A DNA stretch of 40,532 nt from Petrimonas sp. (GTDB lineage Bacteria; Bacteroidota; Bacteroidia; Bacteroidales; Dysgonomonadaceae), in assembly GCA_012839475.1 (NCBI GenBank), contig DUNG01000036.1, positions 1 to 40,532 of the forward strand, read 5' to 3'. Below are positions 30,378 through 38,280 of the stretch, in pieces. Made by a program: the position numbers and the translations under genes. Each line of letters begins with the position of its first letter. The first letter of the stretch is position 1. The notes beneath the pieces are model-generated. The model was not told the origin of the DNA. It saw nothing but the letters and a program-made list of their open reading frames with translations, and did no database searches.

Positions 30378-31640
30378 TTAAAACTTCGCCTTGAAAATCG
30401 TGGGGTTCACGTTAAGCGTAACAAACATCCAGTTTTGCATGCGATCCTTCGTACCGCCTTTAATGGTGAAAAACGCATCGGTGCCAAACATCATCGAGTA
30501 ACCACCTTGTAGGGTGATATAGGGACGAATGGGATAGGTAACCGTCAAGTCGATTTCGGAGCCCAGCCCATTTTTCTCATCACCGTTCACCTTCACGGGT
30601 TGTTGGGTGGAAAAGTTATGATAGGTAAGGTCGATGGTCAACTTATTGTCGGGCTTGAAAATAAGCGAGCCGTAAATATCTACCAAACCATAGTTTCCAA
30701 AAGGCGAAGCGTAGAAGTAGTCCATCGCGCCATAGAACTTGTGGTGCGTGCCGTAGAGCGGGTTAAAAGCGGTGAACTTCTTATTCGTATGGTCGTCGCC
30801 CGAAAGGTAGTCAATACCCAGCGCTGCCGAGAAGGTGGGTGTAAACTTGTACTGCCCTTTCAAAGCAATCATATACGCGCTGAGATCTAGTTCTGTCGCA
30901 GTTTTCCCCATTTGATAGTAAAGCGAGCCGGTTAAACCCAACGCGTTGAGGTTGTAGGTAAGGTGCGTACCCACCGTTTGCATCTGGTTAATGCTGGGCT
31001 TTACCTCATCGCCCCCCTGGAAACCGAGGTTCATCAACAGGAAGCTGGCAGTAAGGTTCTCGGTACCATTGTACAGGTAGTGGAAAGTCTGCATCAGCTT
31101 GTAAGGCTGTCCACCAAACTCGTAAAAGCTACCTTGCCGCGGACTTTTGGGTGTTTGGTTATAAGCCAAAATAAGATGCAAGCGATGCTCCTTTTTATCA
31201 AAACCCATTCGGAGGGCATCGTGCCAGCGACCCGCCTGATGCCAGTCAAGCGTACCGAGGATACGGTCGTCATCATACGACAACGACTGTCGTCCCAACT
31301 GCAGGAACCAATCGTTGTTGGTCAGTTTTACCCACGCCTCGTTAAGCGTGAAGTTGGCGGCATTGTCAATTTGCGGTTTTTGTCCCCACACCGAAATATC
31401 TTGTCCCGACAGCCCCATCGACAGGAAGCCGTTATCGTAGCCAAGGCTTAACCTAGCCCGGTTGGAGATGAAGGAGATGGGGTCATCCTTCTCCCTCAGC
31501 GGCAAAATGCCCCCGTGGTTGTATTCGTAGCGCGGCCTGACCTGTGCCTTTACCGAAAACTCTCCCCCTTCCTGCGCGAAAACCACGTTTTCGGGTGCGA
31601 GAAGCAGGAGGGCAATAATGAATATGTAAATCTTTCTCAT
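30378..31640 (-). CDS. Outer-membrane porin of the alginate-export family, last gene of the nrf operon
   Basis: The 420-residue protein has a signal peptide (MRKIYIFIIALLLLAPENVVFAQ) and a chain of amphipathic strands ending in a terminal Phe (NPTIFKAKF), as expected for a beta-barrel. Markers of the alginate-export-like porin family are KAQVRPRYEYNHGG, SFISNRARLSLGYDNGFLSMGLSGQD, VKLTNNDWFLQLGRQSLSYDDDRILG and DWHQAGRWHDALRMGF. The family name reflects its Pseudomonas founder; in Bacteroidota such proteins often accompany nrfHA and may pass nitrite or ammonium. The start at 31640 is chosen for the signal peptide; the frame is open for 17 more codons. It follows ccsA by about 80 bases on the same strand. 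Confidence 0.82.
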   Translation of the reverse strand: MRKIYIFIIALLLLAPENVVFAQEGGEFSVKAQVRPRYEYNHGGILPLREKDDPISFISNRARLSLGYDNGFLSMGLSGQDISVWGQKPQIDNAANFTLNEAWVKLTNNDWFLQLGRQSLSYDDDRILGTLDWHQAGRWHDALRMGFDKKEHRLHLILAYNQTPKSPRQGSFYEFGGQPYKLMQTFHYLYNGTENLTASFLLMNLGFQGGDEVKPSINQMQTVGTHLTYNLNALGLTGSLYYQMGKTATELDLSAYMIALKGQYKFTPTFSAALGIDYLSGDDHTNKKFTAFNPLYGTHHKFYGAMDYFYASPFGNYGLVDIYGSLIFKPDNKLTIDLTYHNFSTQQPVKVNGDEKNGLGSEIDLTVTYPIRPYITLQGGYSMMFGTDAFFTIKGGTKDRMQNWMFVTLNVNPTIFKAKF

Positions 31641-31722
31641 AATGGTAGTGTTATATAATTGAAAATTAATCAGTTTGCGCATTTTTGTCATGACGTTTAC
31701 TTGAAACTTTGCAGCGAAAAAA

Positions 31723-32517
31723 TTATTCCATCGTGTAGGTATGCACGCTGCGACCCTGTGCCGAAGGGAGGTAGTTGACCCCCACCCAGCAGATTTGCAG
31801 CATGAGAAACGCGATGATAAGGATATACATGGATGTTTTATTGGATGCCTTTCGCCGTAACCGGTAATGGATGTAGAGCAGGTAGCCCAACCAGGTGGCG
31901 GCCGCCCACGTCTCTTTCGGATCCCAGCTCCAGTAGTGTCCCCAGGCGGCTTTCGCCCATATCGCCCCCATGAGCATCCCCATGGTGATCAGGGCGGTGC
32001 CGACGTAGACCAGGTTGTCGGTCATCGCCATCAGGCGCCCCTTGTTGCTGATCTTGCTTTCCCGTACCAGGTAGTAGATCGCGATAAGCGTCACCGCACC
32101 CAGGATCGCGTATGAGAACATGTAGATGATCACGTGTGGTGCGAACCACGGGCTTTGCAGCGCGGGCATCAGCACCTTGTTGTGGATATCGGGTTTGGTG
32201 ATGTTCACGATGATGAACACCACGGAGAGCAACGTGGTGAACGACAATATCCAGCGGTAACCCCAACGGCGGTAGGTAAGCAGCCCGGCCAGCGGGAGGA
32301 AGAGGGAGTACCACAAGCGGGTCTCGCCCATGGTGCGTAGCGGGGGACGCTCAAGCGACACCCACAAGCCAAGGATGAACACGAAGAAGACCGCCAGCCC
32401 CAACGCCGTGAGCAGCGACGGGATGGTTTTCTTTTCGCCTTTGAAGGCGGTCAATGCCCCTGCCGACCATAATATGATGGCTGCAATGGCAAAATATATG
32501 AATGAATCCCAACTCAT
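31723..32517 (-). CDS. ccsA: CcsA/CcmC-type cytochrome c haem-handling membrane protein
   Basis: The 264-residue protein has about eight transmembrane segments and the tryptophan-rich haem-handling motif WGHYWSWDPKETWA (near residues 191-204), typical of CcsA/CcmC. Conserved His residues lie in the SPWFAPHVIIYMFSYA segment and near the last helices. With the ResB-like protein upstream it forms the system II machinery that exports haem and attaches it to apocytochromes, here presumably NrfH and NrfA, which together carry nine haem sites. It lies about 120 bases downstream of ccsB. Confidence 0.9.
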   Translation of the reverse strand: MSWDSFIYFAIAAIILWSAGALTAFKGEKKTIPSLLTALGLAVFFVFILGLWVSLERPPLRTMGETRLWYSLFLPLAGLLTYRRWGYRWILSFTTLLSVVFIIVNITKPDIHNKVLMPALQSPWFAPHVIIYMFSYAILGAVTLIAIYYLVRESKISNKGRLMAMTDNLVYVGTALITMGMLMGAIWAKAAWGHYWSWDPKETWAAATWLGYLLYIHYRLRRKASNKTSMYILIIAFLMLQICWVGVNYLPSAQGRSVHTYTME

Positions 32518-32635
32518 CTCGACCTGCTATTTATAACTTCTCGTTGGCTTACGTTTTTGGTCTTACGATACCCCCGGGGGGTGACATTTTGTTCGCCATT
32601 CGCGAAAGGACAATCGTCTGAAACACTGGTTCAAC

Positions 32636-33922
32636 TTACAAACACCTCTCGGGTGTAGCCTCTTGTCTCGGCCCCGCGATGAACATGAACAGCGCCCCGG
32701 CCAGCAGCATGAAAATACCCACGTAAACCACTGCCAGCCACGGGTCGGTCACGATCTCGAAAATGCTGACCTGGGAGTACTTCCCCCTCGTTTCATCGTA
32801 GCTATACTGATAAACCACCTTGTTCTCTATCGAAAGCGGTCGGTTGACCTCTATCTCGGCTTTTCGCACATGTCCCGACTTCGTGTAAACGGTCACCTTA
32901 GATGTGTACTTCCTCACCTCCTGCACGGGCATCGCCACGCTTTTCGTGCTGTCTATATAGAGCACCTCGTACGGGTAGATATAGCTCCCGTTGCTCACCC
33001 ACCCTTCCACGGGTTGGCCGATCGACGGGTGGGTGACCCGCACCTTGATCGCACTGGTGGCCCCCTCCATGGGCATGTGCACGAAATTCACGATGTTGGA
33101 GTCCCGCACGATGGCGGCATCGGCCATGAAGTCGAGTATCTCTATCTGATTCCCAGCCAGCGTGGTCGTCTTCCCCACCCCCTCGAACATATACGCCTCG
33201 GGACGATCGGCCGGGAGGATCCTACCGGTTTGGTTGTCGATGATGACCAGCTTGGGCGGGTACTCCTCAATCATAAAGGTGTCGAGCTGAATGGCGATGG
33301 GCAGTTCGTGAACCTGTCCCAGCTGGTCGGTACCGCGCCATTCGACGCTCCCCTCTTTCACGCTCATGGTGTACCGCTTCATATCGCCGCTGCCTAACAT
33401 CCCTCCCAGGAGCGCCAGGAACAACCCGACGTGGTTGAGGTAAAAGCCGATGTCTCGCCAACCCTTCTTCTTTGTGGTGCGCCTAAGCGTTGTCAACCCC
33501 AGGATGGTGAGCATATAGAAGCAGAGCAGCACGAACGGCCACGACGTGGTCATCTGGTACCATCCCAAACCCCGGAGTGGCGTGGGCGGCAGCTGTTCCC
33601 GGGAGACGTGGTCCGAGAACTGCGGCGTGAAACCCATGATGACGATCACCGCCAGCAAGAGTGAGATGGCCGGGATGGTCGAGCTCACGCCCGATAACCA
33701 CCGGACAACCTTTTTACGGCGAAGAAAAAAGTGTAAAGAAAGAAGCCCTACCATAAATAGGGCTCCGATGATGATATTCACGGGGAAACCAAAAGCGGCC
33801 TTGTCGATGTTACCTAACGTGAGTTGCAGCATGAGTCCGGCAAGCAGCACTCCCGATGCAACGATAAAGCCTTCAACATATCCCCATGGATGTTCCCAGA
33901 TTTTACGGGATGACTTCTCCAT
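32636..33922 (-). CDS. ccsB: CcsB/ResB-like cytochrome c biogenesis protein
   Basis: The 428-residue protein has four transmembrane segments in the N-terminal 200 residues (VEGFIVASGVLLAGLMLQLT, IIIGALFMVGLL, ISLLLAVIVIMGF and GFYLNHVGLFLALLGGMLGSGD), a long extracytoplasmic domain (about 190-395) and a final membrane helix (LAVVYVGIFMLLAGALFMFIAG). The His in GFYLNHVGLFLALLGG and the ResB-like layout indicate the partner of CcsA in system II cytochrome c assembly. It starts about 65 bases after nrfA on the same strand, so it is made together with its client cytochromes. Confidence 0.88.
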   Translation of the reverse strand: MEKSSRKIWEHPWGYVEGFIVASGVLLAGLMLQLTLGNIDKAAFGFPVNIIIGALFMVGLLSLHFFLRRKKVVRWLSGVSSTIPAISLLLAVIVIMGFTPQFSDHVSREQLPPTPLRGLGWYQMTTSWPFVLLCFYMLTILGLTTLRRTTKKKGWRDIGFYLNHVGLFLALLGGMLGSGDMKRYTMSVKEGSVEWRGTDQLGQVHELPIAIQLDTFMIEEYPPKLVIIDNQTGRILPADRPEAYMFEGVGKTTTLAGNQIEILDFMADAAIVRDSNIVNFVHMPMEGATSAIKVRVTHPSIGQPVEGWVSNGSYIYPYEVLYIDSTKSVAMPVQEVRKYTSKVTVYTKSGHVRKAEIEVNRPLSIENKVVYQYSYDETRGKYSQVSIFEIVTDPWLAVVYVGIFMLLAGALFMFIAGPRQEATPERCL

Positions 33923-33986
33923 CTATGTTACTATTCTCTTCGCCCCTGAATCATGGGGCGTTTACGGGTCTTTGCAACTGTTTACA

Positions 33987-35486
33987 TTATTTGAGACTGA
34001 CGAGGCGGTTGTTCTCCTTGGCCTGCTTGAGCCATTCCGGGACAACGGTCTCCTGGAACTTCTGCTTGTCCACCATCTCCTGCGGTATATCCAGCCCGAT
34101 GTATGCCTGTGCCTTCTCCTTGGTGGAGATATCGGGCATGGGAACATCGCCAGTATAGCCCAATTGCGCCAACACCTTGGCAATCTCGAAGCGGGCCTTG
34201 TGCGCGAGGTCCAAGCCCAGGGCAAGGAGACGCTGGAATTCAATCGGCGCGTGGAAAGCCCCACCGTGCGATGCCACCGCGTAATCCCAACGCCATTGCG
34301 ATTGACGGATGAGCTGCAGTGCATCCTTCATTTGGGCTTCGGTAGCTCCCTTTTCCCAGGCGAACTGCGCCTCGATATGGGCGGCGGCCAACTCTTTTTC
34401 CACCAGATCGCGGATCTGGGTGGCGCTACGCTGACGCTCGTAAACCGATTCGCGCAGGTCCTCCTCCGTCTCCCGGTGACAAACCTGGCAGGTGTTGTTG
34501 ATGCTGGCCAGCGGGCTACGCACGTGGTGGCTGCTGTATTTGATTCCCCCTTCCGAGACGTAGGGCATATGGCAGTCGGCACACGACACGCCGCGCTGCG
34601 CGTGGATACCGGTTACAAAGAGCTCGTAATCGGGGTGTTGCGCCTTGATGATGGGTGCACGGCTCAGCTTATGCGTGTAGTCGGCATACTGCAGGTCGTC
34701 GAAGTAAGCTTCGCCCCCCTCCATCGTCATCCCGTTATGCCACGGGAAGATGAGGTACTTGCCATCGGGAACGAAGTAGTACTCCACGTGGCATTGCGCG
34801 CAAACCAGGGAGCGCATCTCCTGCTGCGTGGCTTTATTGATATCCATGCCCATGTTCTCATACGCTTCGATAAGTGCCGGGCGCGAGATCTTCAGGTTCA
34901 TCGTTTCGGCCTCGTGGCAGTCGGCACAACCAATCGGGTTCACGATTTCCGGTCCCCATTGCGCCCAGGTACCCTTGTAAAACTCGGCCACCCCCACGGA
35001 GTCCATCATGCGGGGCACATCGGGCGATTTACATACCCAGCAGGTGCCGGGCTGCGGACCATCTTCGGGTTTCATGGGTGCCCCGGTACGCAGGGTGTGG
35101 TAGATATCCTCGATGGCGTGGAAGTGCCCGCGCGGGGTTCCGTAATCCTTGGAGAAGGGGTATCCCGCCCACAGGATCACCATCTCGGGGCGTTGTGCCA
35201 GCACGTCGACCACGCTACTCCCGTGAAACTCGCTCTGGAAGGTAGTGTCGACCGCTTTTGCCCAGGTCTCGTACTCGCGGGGATAGTTTTGCGCGAAGAT
35301 CTCGTTCCTCGACTCGATTCCCGTGATCTCGATCACCCGGTTGTTCCTCACGCTCGCGATCTCGGCACGGCGTTGGGTGATGGACGCGGCGAGCATCCCC
35401 AATAGGAATACCACCCCTACCGTAACGAAAAACAGTAGCCATCCCACCCAGGGTTTCATCTTTTTGTTATCAGCACTCTTGTTCAT
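33987..35486 (-). CDS. nrfA: Ammonia-forming cytochrome c nitrite reductase (pentahaem)
   Basis: NrfA reduces nitrite to ammonium in the periplasm with six electrons. The 499-residue protein has an N-terminal membrane helix (about 11-34) and five haem sites: the special lysine-ligated CWVCK (149-153) of the active site, CADCH (187-191), CAQCH (229-233), CADCH (302-306) and CQVCH (333-337). The active-site Tyr follows the third site (CHVEYY) and the active-site His lies in VTGIHAQRGV. The length is normal for the family. The gene starts about 50 bases after nrfH, its membrane electron donor, and is followed by haem-attachment genes. Confidence 0.97.
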   Translation of the reverse strand: MNKSADNKKMKPWVGWLLFFVTVGVVFLLGMLAASITQRRAEIASVRNNRVIEITGIESRNEIFAQNYPREYETWAKAVDTTFQSEFHGSSVVDVLAQRPEMVILWAGYPFSKDYGTPRGHFHAIEDIYHTLRTGAPMKPEDGPQPGTCWVCKSPDVPRMMDSVGVAEFYKGTWAQWGPEIVNPIGCADCHEAETMNLKISRPALIEAYENMGMDINKATQQEMRSLVCAQCHVEYYFVPDGKYLIFPWHNGMTMEGGEAYFDDLQYADYTHKLSRAPIIKAQHPDYELFVTGIHAQRGVSCADCHMPYVSEGGIKYSSHHVRSPLASINNTCQVCHRETEEDLRESVYERQRSATQIRDLVEKELAAAHIEAQFAWEKGATEAQMKDALQLIRQSQWRWDYAVASHGGAFHAPIEFQRLLALGLDLAHKARFEIAKVLAQLGYTGDVPMPDISTKEKAQAYIGLDIPQEMVDKQKFQETVVPEWLKQAKENNRLVSLK

Positions 35487-35535
35487 AGCAACTATAAAAT
35501 TGTCTGTTATGTAATTATTTTTGTTTCAATCGGTT

Positions 35536-36144
35536 TTAATCACCTTGCTCCTTGCTTACAAGGTTGGTCAACCAACCCGGCAGGTTGGACTCCGGCATGG
35601 GCACCAGCGCGTTGGGCGTTGAGGTTTCTGAACGACCGCGCGTGTGCGGTACCTCGCGGTGACAGTCCCAACAGGCTTTCCCGTTCATCTTCTTCACCTC
35701 TTTATAGCCCATTCGCCCCGTGCTCACGAACTCGGTGTTGAGCTGCGTGTGGCAACGAATGCAGTTGTCCATGATCACCTCGGAGCTGGCATCAATGGTT
35801 TGCAGCGAGTGTGCTTCGCCCCTGACGGTGAAAACGGCGGCGTGGCGCAGCCCATCTTTGGCCTTGAAGTAATACTTGTTGAAGACGTTATCTTGCGGCA
35901 CGTGACAATCGTTACAGGTGGTGTTTTGCCCGTGCGAGCCGTGCATCCACGTGGCGTAATAGGGGGCCATGAGGTGGCAGTTCACGCACGTTTTAGGCTC
36001 GTCGGAAAGATAACTGTAGGCGCGCGATGCGAAAAAAGAGTAGGTGAACAACCCCACGAATATCCCGGCCATGATGATCGCGAAGTATTGCCACCCGCCG
36101 CGCGGTTTGATTTTCATCCAAAATGCTCGTAATCTATCCATCAT
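35536..36144 (-). CDS. nrfH: NrfH tetrahaem membrane cytochrome c, quinol-oxidising partner of NrfA
   Basis: NrfH takes electrons from menaquinol and passes them to NrfA. The protein has one N-terminal membrane helix (FAIIMAGIFVGLFTYSFFA) and four CxxCH sites: CVNCH, CNDCH, CIRCH and CWDCH, with typical NapC/NirT spacing. The 36183 start in the same frame coincides with the predicted transcription start, so the tandem ATGs at 36144 and 36141 are more plausible; the nearest sequence before them is the nrf promoter region. It is the first gene of the nrf operon and is divergent from a CRP/FNR-type regulator. Confidence 0.95.
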   Translation of the reverse strand: MMDRLRAFWMKIKPRGGWQYFAIIMAGIFVGLFTYSFFASRAYSYLSDEPKTCVNCHLMAPYYATWMHGSHGQNTTCNDCHVPQDNVFNKYYFKAKDGLRHAAVFTVRGEAHSLQTIDASSEVIMDNCIRCHTQLNTEFVSTGRMGYKEVKKMNGKACWDCHREVPHTRGRSETSTPNALVPMPESNLPGWLTNLVSKEQGD

Positions 36145-36190
36145 AATCTCACATAATCTCAGGGTGATATAGACTTTATCCAATGTCTAC

Positions 36191-36198
36191 AAAGTTAG
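36191..36198 (-). promoter_or_regulatory. nrfHA promoter -7 box
   Basis: TAACTTTG on the minus strand matches TAnnTTTG. No TTG is present at the -33 position; instead a palindrome (36223-36241) lies centred about 45 bases upstream of the predicted start, suggesting an activator-dependent promoter. Confidence 0.6.
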
Positions 36199-36222
36199 GC
36201 AAGTATACTTAAAAAAACTGTA

Positions 36223-36241
36223 ATATTTGTGACGAATATTA
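36223..36241. promoter_or_regulatory. CRP/FNR-type operator candidate between nrfH and the regulator gene
   Basis: AATATTTGTGACGAATATT is a 19-bp palindrome with a single mismatched pair, centred at 36232. It sits between the divergent nrf and regulator promoters and contains the TGTGA/CGTCAC-like core of CRP/FNR-family sites. The adjacent regulator gene makes it the natural ligand. Confidence 0.6.
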
Positions 36242-36261
36242 AATAAAAGTGCTACTTTCGT
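36227..36261 (+). promoter_or_regulatory. Promoter candidate of the CRP/FNR-type regulator gene
   Basis: TTTG (36227-36230) precedes TACTTTCG (36254-36261), one mismatch from TAnnTTTG, with a 23-base spacer that is wider than usual. The upstream part overlaps the palindrome, so the regulator could control its own gene. Confidence 0.4.
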
Positions 36262-36279
36262 GTTAAAATACAATATAAT

Positions 36280-36963
36280 ATGCGTTTCCGATCAGCCGAA
36301 CAGGTACACTCTATTTTCCAATGCCCCTTGTGCCATTCGATTCCCGTCGACAAGCAGGAGGAGTTCCTCGCTGATGTCAATTACTCCGTGACCCGGTACG
36401 ACAAAGGAGATATCCTTGTCCACCAAGGTGCGCGATGCGACAAGTTGCTCATCGTGATAAAGGGGAAGGTGCAAACCGAAATGGCCGATGAAACGGGCGA
36501 CTTCATGACCATCGAGACCATTAAAGCGCCCAACCCGCTGACCACGGGCTTCCTGTTCGCTACAGACAACGCTTCGCCCGTGACGGCGGTCGCCAAAGTC
36601 GACACGGTCGCGGTGCTCATACCCAAGGAGAATATTTATCACCTGATGCGGAAATACCCGGAGTTCATGAAAACCTATTTATCGTATCTATCCAACAAGT
36701 TAGCCTTCCTCACCGAAAAACTGCGCCTGGTTTCGTTCCGTACCATTAAAGCGAAACTTGCCTACTACCTGCTGAAAGAGTCAAAAGGCGAGGACAGGTT
36801 TCAATTACAACTGTCGAGGGGAGAGATGGCGCGGTTCTTCGGCGTTTCACGTCCCGCCATGGTCAACGTGATGATGCAGATGGCCAAGGAGGGACTCATT
36901 GAAGTGGACAGGCGAAACATCACTATTCTGAATCGTGGGGCTTTGCGAAAACTGATTAATTAA
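36280..36963 (+). CDS. CRP/FNR-family transcriptional regulator, probable controller of nrfHA
   Basis: The 227-residue protein has a cyclic-nucleotide-binding-like jelly roll (about 20-125; YDKGDILVHQGARCDKLLIVIKGKVQ), a dimer helix and a C-terminal winged helix with LSRGEMARFFGVSRPAMVNVMMQMAKEGLIEVDRRNITIL. It belongs to the Bacteroidota group that often regulates nitrite, nitrosative or anaerobic respiration genes; it is not clearly CRP or FNR. Unusually, the N-terminus reads IFQCPLCHSIP, a CxxCH pattern that could bind haem or another metal and make it a sensor, but homologues with a plain CPLF-like segment exist, so the motif may be accidental. It is divergent from nrfH and shares the intergenic palindrome. 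Confidence 0.88.
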   Translation: MRFRSAEQVHSIFQCPLCHSIPVDKQEEFLADVNYSVTRYDKGDILVHQGARCDKLLIVIKGKVQTEMADETGDFMTIETIKAPNPLTTGFLFATDNASPVTAVAKVDTVAVLIPKENIYHLMRKYPEFMKTYLSYLSNKLAFLTEKLRLVSFRTIKAKLAYYLLKESKGEDRFQLQLSRGEMARFFGVSRPAMVNVMMQMAKEGLIEVDRRNITILNRGALRKLIN

Positions 36964-37155
36964 CATAGACCTGATAACATAACATAACTTACGGACCGTT
37001 GAGACCTTAATACCCCTCTTATTTCCACAAACGAGAGTAAAACTTAAAACAATTTCGAGCGAAGCATGCCTATCGAAAACAATCGCTCGCAAGGGTGTTT
37101 TATGACTGTTTTAATCACGCCGGCTTCTTAAATAAAGTTAAATCTGAAAAATAAA

Positions 37156-37186
37156 TTTGGAGATGTGAAAACATCCATTACCTTTG
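37156..37186 (+). promoter_or_regulatory. Promoter of the ABC transporter operon
   Basis: TTTG (37156-37159) is followed after 19 bases by TACCTTTG (37179-37186), a full match to the Bacteroidota consensus. Transcription should start near 37192, inside the operator that follows. Confidence 0.75.
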
Positions 37187-37187
37187 C

Positions 37188-37211
37188 AGTGTCTTAGTTC
37201 ACTAATACACT
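37188..37211. promoter_or_regulatory. YtrA-type GntR operator over the transcription start
   Basis: AGTGTC and TACACT, 12 bases apart, form a 24-bp imperfect palindrome with three mismatched pairs. It resembles the AGTGTA/TACACT half-sites described for YtrA regulators in Bacillus. It covers the predicted start of the operon that encodes a YtrA-like GntR protein, so repression of its own operon is expected. Confidence 0.65.
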
Positions 37212-37289
37212 ATAAGCCCACTAAAAAAGGTGATGAAACGGCAAAACAAATAATTGGCAACAAGCGAAACGGTTTACGGGCTCAAACCA

Positions 37290-37358
37290 AGGCCAAGAGC
37301 TAAAAGCCAACAGCTAACAGCTAAAAAGCAACAGGCAACAGACAACAACTCAAAACAA
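37290..37358 (+). repeat. Low-complexity leader with CAACAG/AGCTAA repeats
   Basis: The 69 bases before the first start codon are built from imperfect units such as AGCTAAAAGCCAACAG and CAACAGGCAACAGACAAC. G is rare in the last part, so the leader should be unstructured. Slippage in this tract could vary leader length between strains. Confidence 0.6.
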
Positions 37359-37359
37359 C

Positions 37360-38238
37360 ATGAATATGGTTAAAATGCAACTACTCTCGTTCAGATACGG
37401 TAAAAAGGACGTGTTGAACGACATCTCAATGAGGCTCGAACCCGGGAAGATTTACGGGCTACTGGGCGAAAACGGCGTGGGAAAGACCACCCTATTGAAG
37501 GTTATTGCCGGACTTCAAAAACCGTGGAACGGGAGCTGTTCCGTTTTCGGTGAAAACCCGTTCAACCGGACACCCTCGTTCTTGAGCCGCATCTATTACC
37601 TGCCCGAGGAGTTAGAGTATATCCAAAATGACTACTCCATCCGTTTTTTCGCGAAAATCAACGGGCCGTTTTACCCCAACTTCGATAACGAGAAATTCGA
37701 AGCCATCTTAAAGGAATTTGCCGTGGAGGGCGATAAAAAACTCAACAGCCTATCACACGGACAGACCAAAAAGGGTGCCATAGCCTTCGCCTTGGCCACG
37801 AACGTTGATTTACTGCTGATGGACGAGCCCAGCAACGGCTTGGACATCCCCTCCAAAACGTTGTTCCGGAGGATTATCGTGGAGTACGTATCAGATAATA
37901 CCTGCACGCTCATCTCCACCCATCAGGTACGCGACTTGGAAAACCTGATCGACCCGATTATCATCCTCGATAACAAGGCAGTGCTGATGAACGCGTCGTT
38001 GGAAGAGATTTCCGAAAAACTGTACTTCGGGCTACACTCGACCATTCCCACTCAAGCTCTCTATTCGGAGCCCGTGCCGGGCGGCTACCTCTGCGTTATG
38101 GAGAATGACGACCTGGGCGAAAGCAAGGTAAACTTAGAGGCGCTGTTCAATGCCACCATGCAGCACAAAAAGCGCATGCAGGAGCTTTTCGTAGCGAACG
38201 CGGCAGAGACCTCAGCTCCATCCCTTCGTCCGGAATAA
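37360..38238 (+). CDS. ABC transporter ATP-binding protein
   Basis: The 292-residue protein is a complete nucleotide-binding domain: Walker A GENGVGKTT (about 37-45), Q-loop region, signature LSHGQ (near 129), Walker B LLLMDEPSNGLD and the switch His in STHQVRD. A 60-residue C-terminal extension ends in AAETSAPSLRPE. It powers export or uptake through the membrane protein encoded next. With a YtrA-like regulator in the same operon it resembles the YtrB-type modules that respond to cell-wall stress in Gram-positives; substrate in this organism is unknown. It is the first gene of the operon. Confidence 0.92.
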   Translation: MNMVKMQLLSFRYGKKDVLNDISMRLEPGKIYGLLGENGVGKTTLLKVIAGLQKPWNGSCSVFGENPFNRTPSFLSRIYYLPEELEYIQNDYSIRFFAKINGPFYPNFDNEKFEAILKEFAVEGDKKLNSLSHGQTKKGAIAFALATNVDLLLMDEPSNGLDIPSKTLFRRIIVEYVSDNTCTLISTHQVRDLENLIDPIIILDNKAVLMNASLEEISEKLYFGLHSTIPTQALYSEPVPGGYLCVMENDDLGESKVNLEALFNATMQHKKRMQELFVANAAETSAPSLRPE

Positions 38239-38280
38239 CCCCCAATCACACAAATGCAACATTTTAAAAACAGACTCACG

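Larger units (their letters stand above)
36964..37359. other. Intergenic region with promoter, operator and leader of the ABC operon
   Basis: The first 190 bases hold no gene; a 7-bp stem (37056-37062 with 37083-37089) may end the regulator transcript. The rest carries the operon promoter, the YtrA-type operator and an A/C-rich repetitive leader, listed separately. Confidence 0.55.

Noticed and set aside
32570-32582. G/C run palindrome ACCCCC/GGGGGGT between ccsA and ccsB
   Set aside because: No loop or T tract; it is a compositional run rather than a terminator or operator I can support.
33546-35405. A 619-codon open frame on the plus strand opposite nrfA and ccsB
   Set aside because: It is antisense to two fully recognisable genes with all haem motifs, has no domain and the low-stop pattern expected from GC-rich third positions of the real genes.
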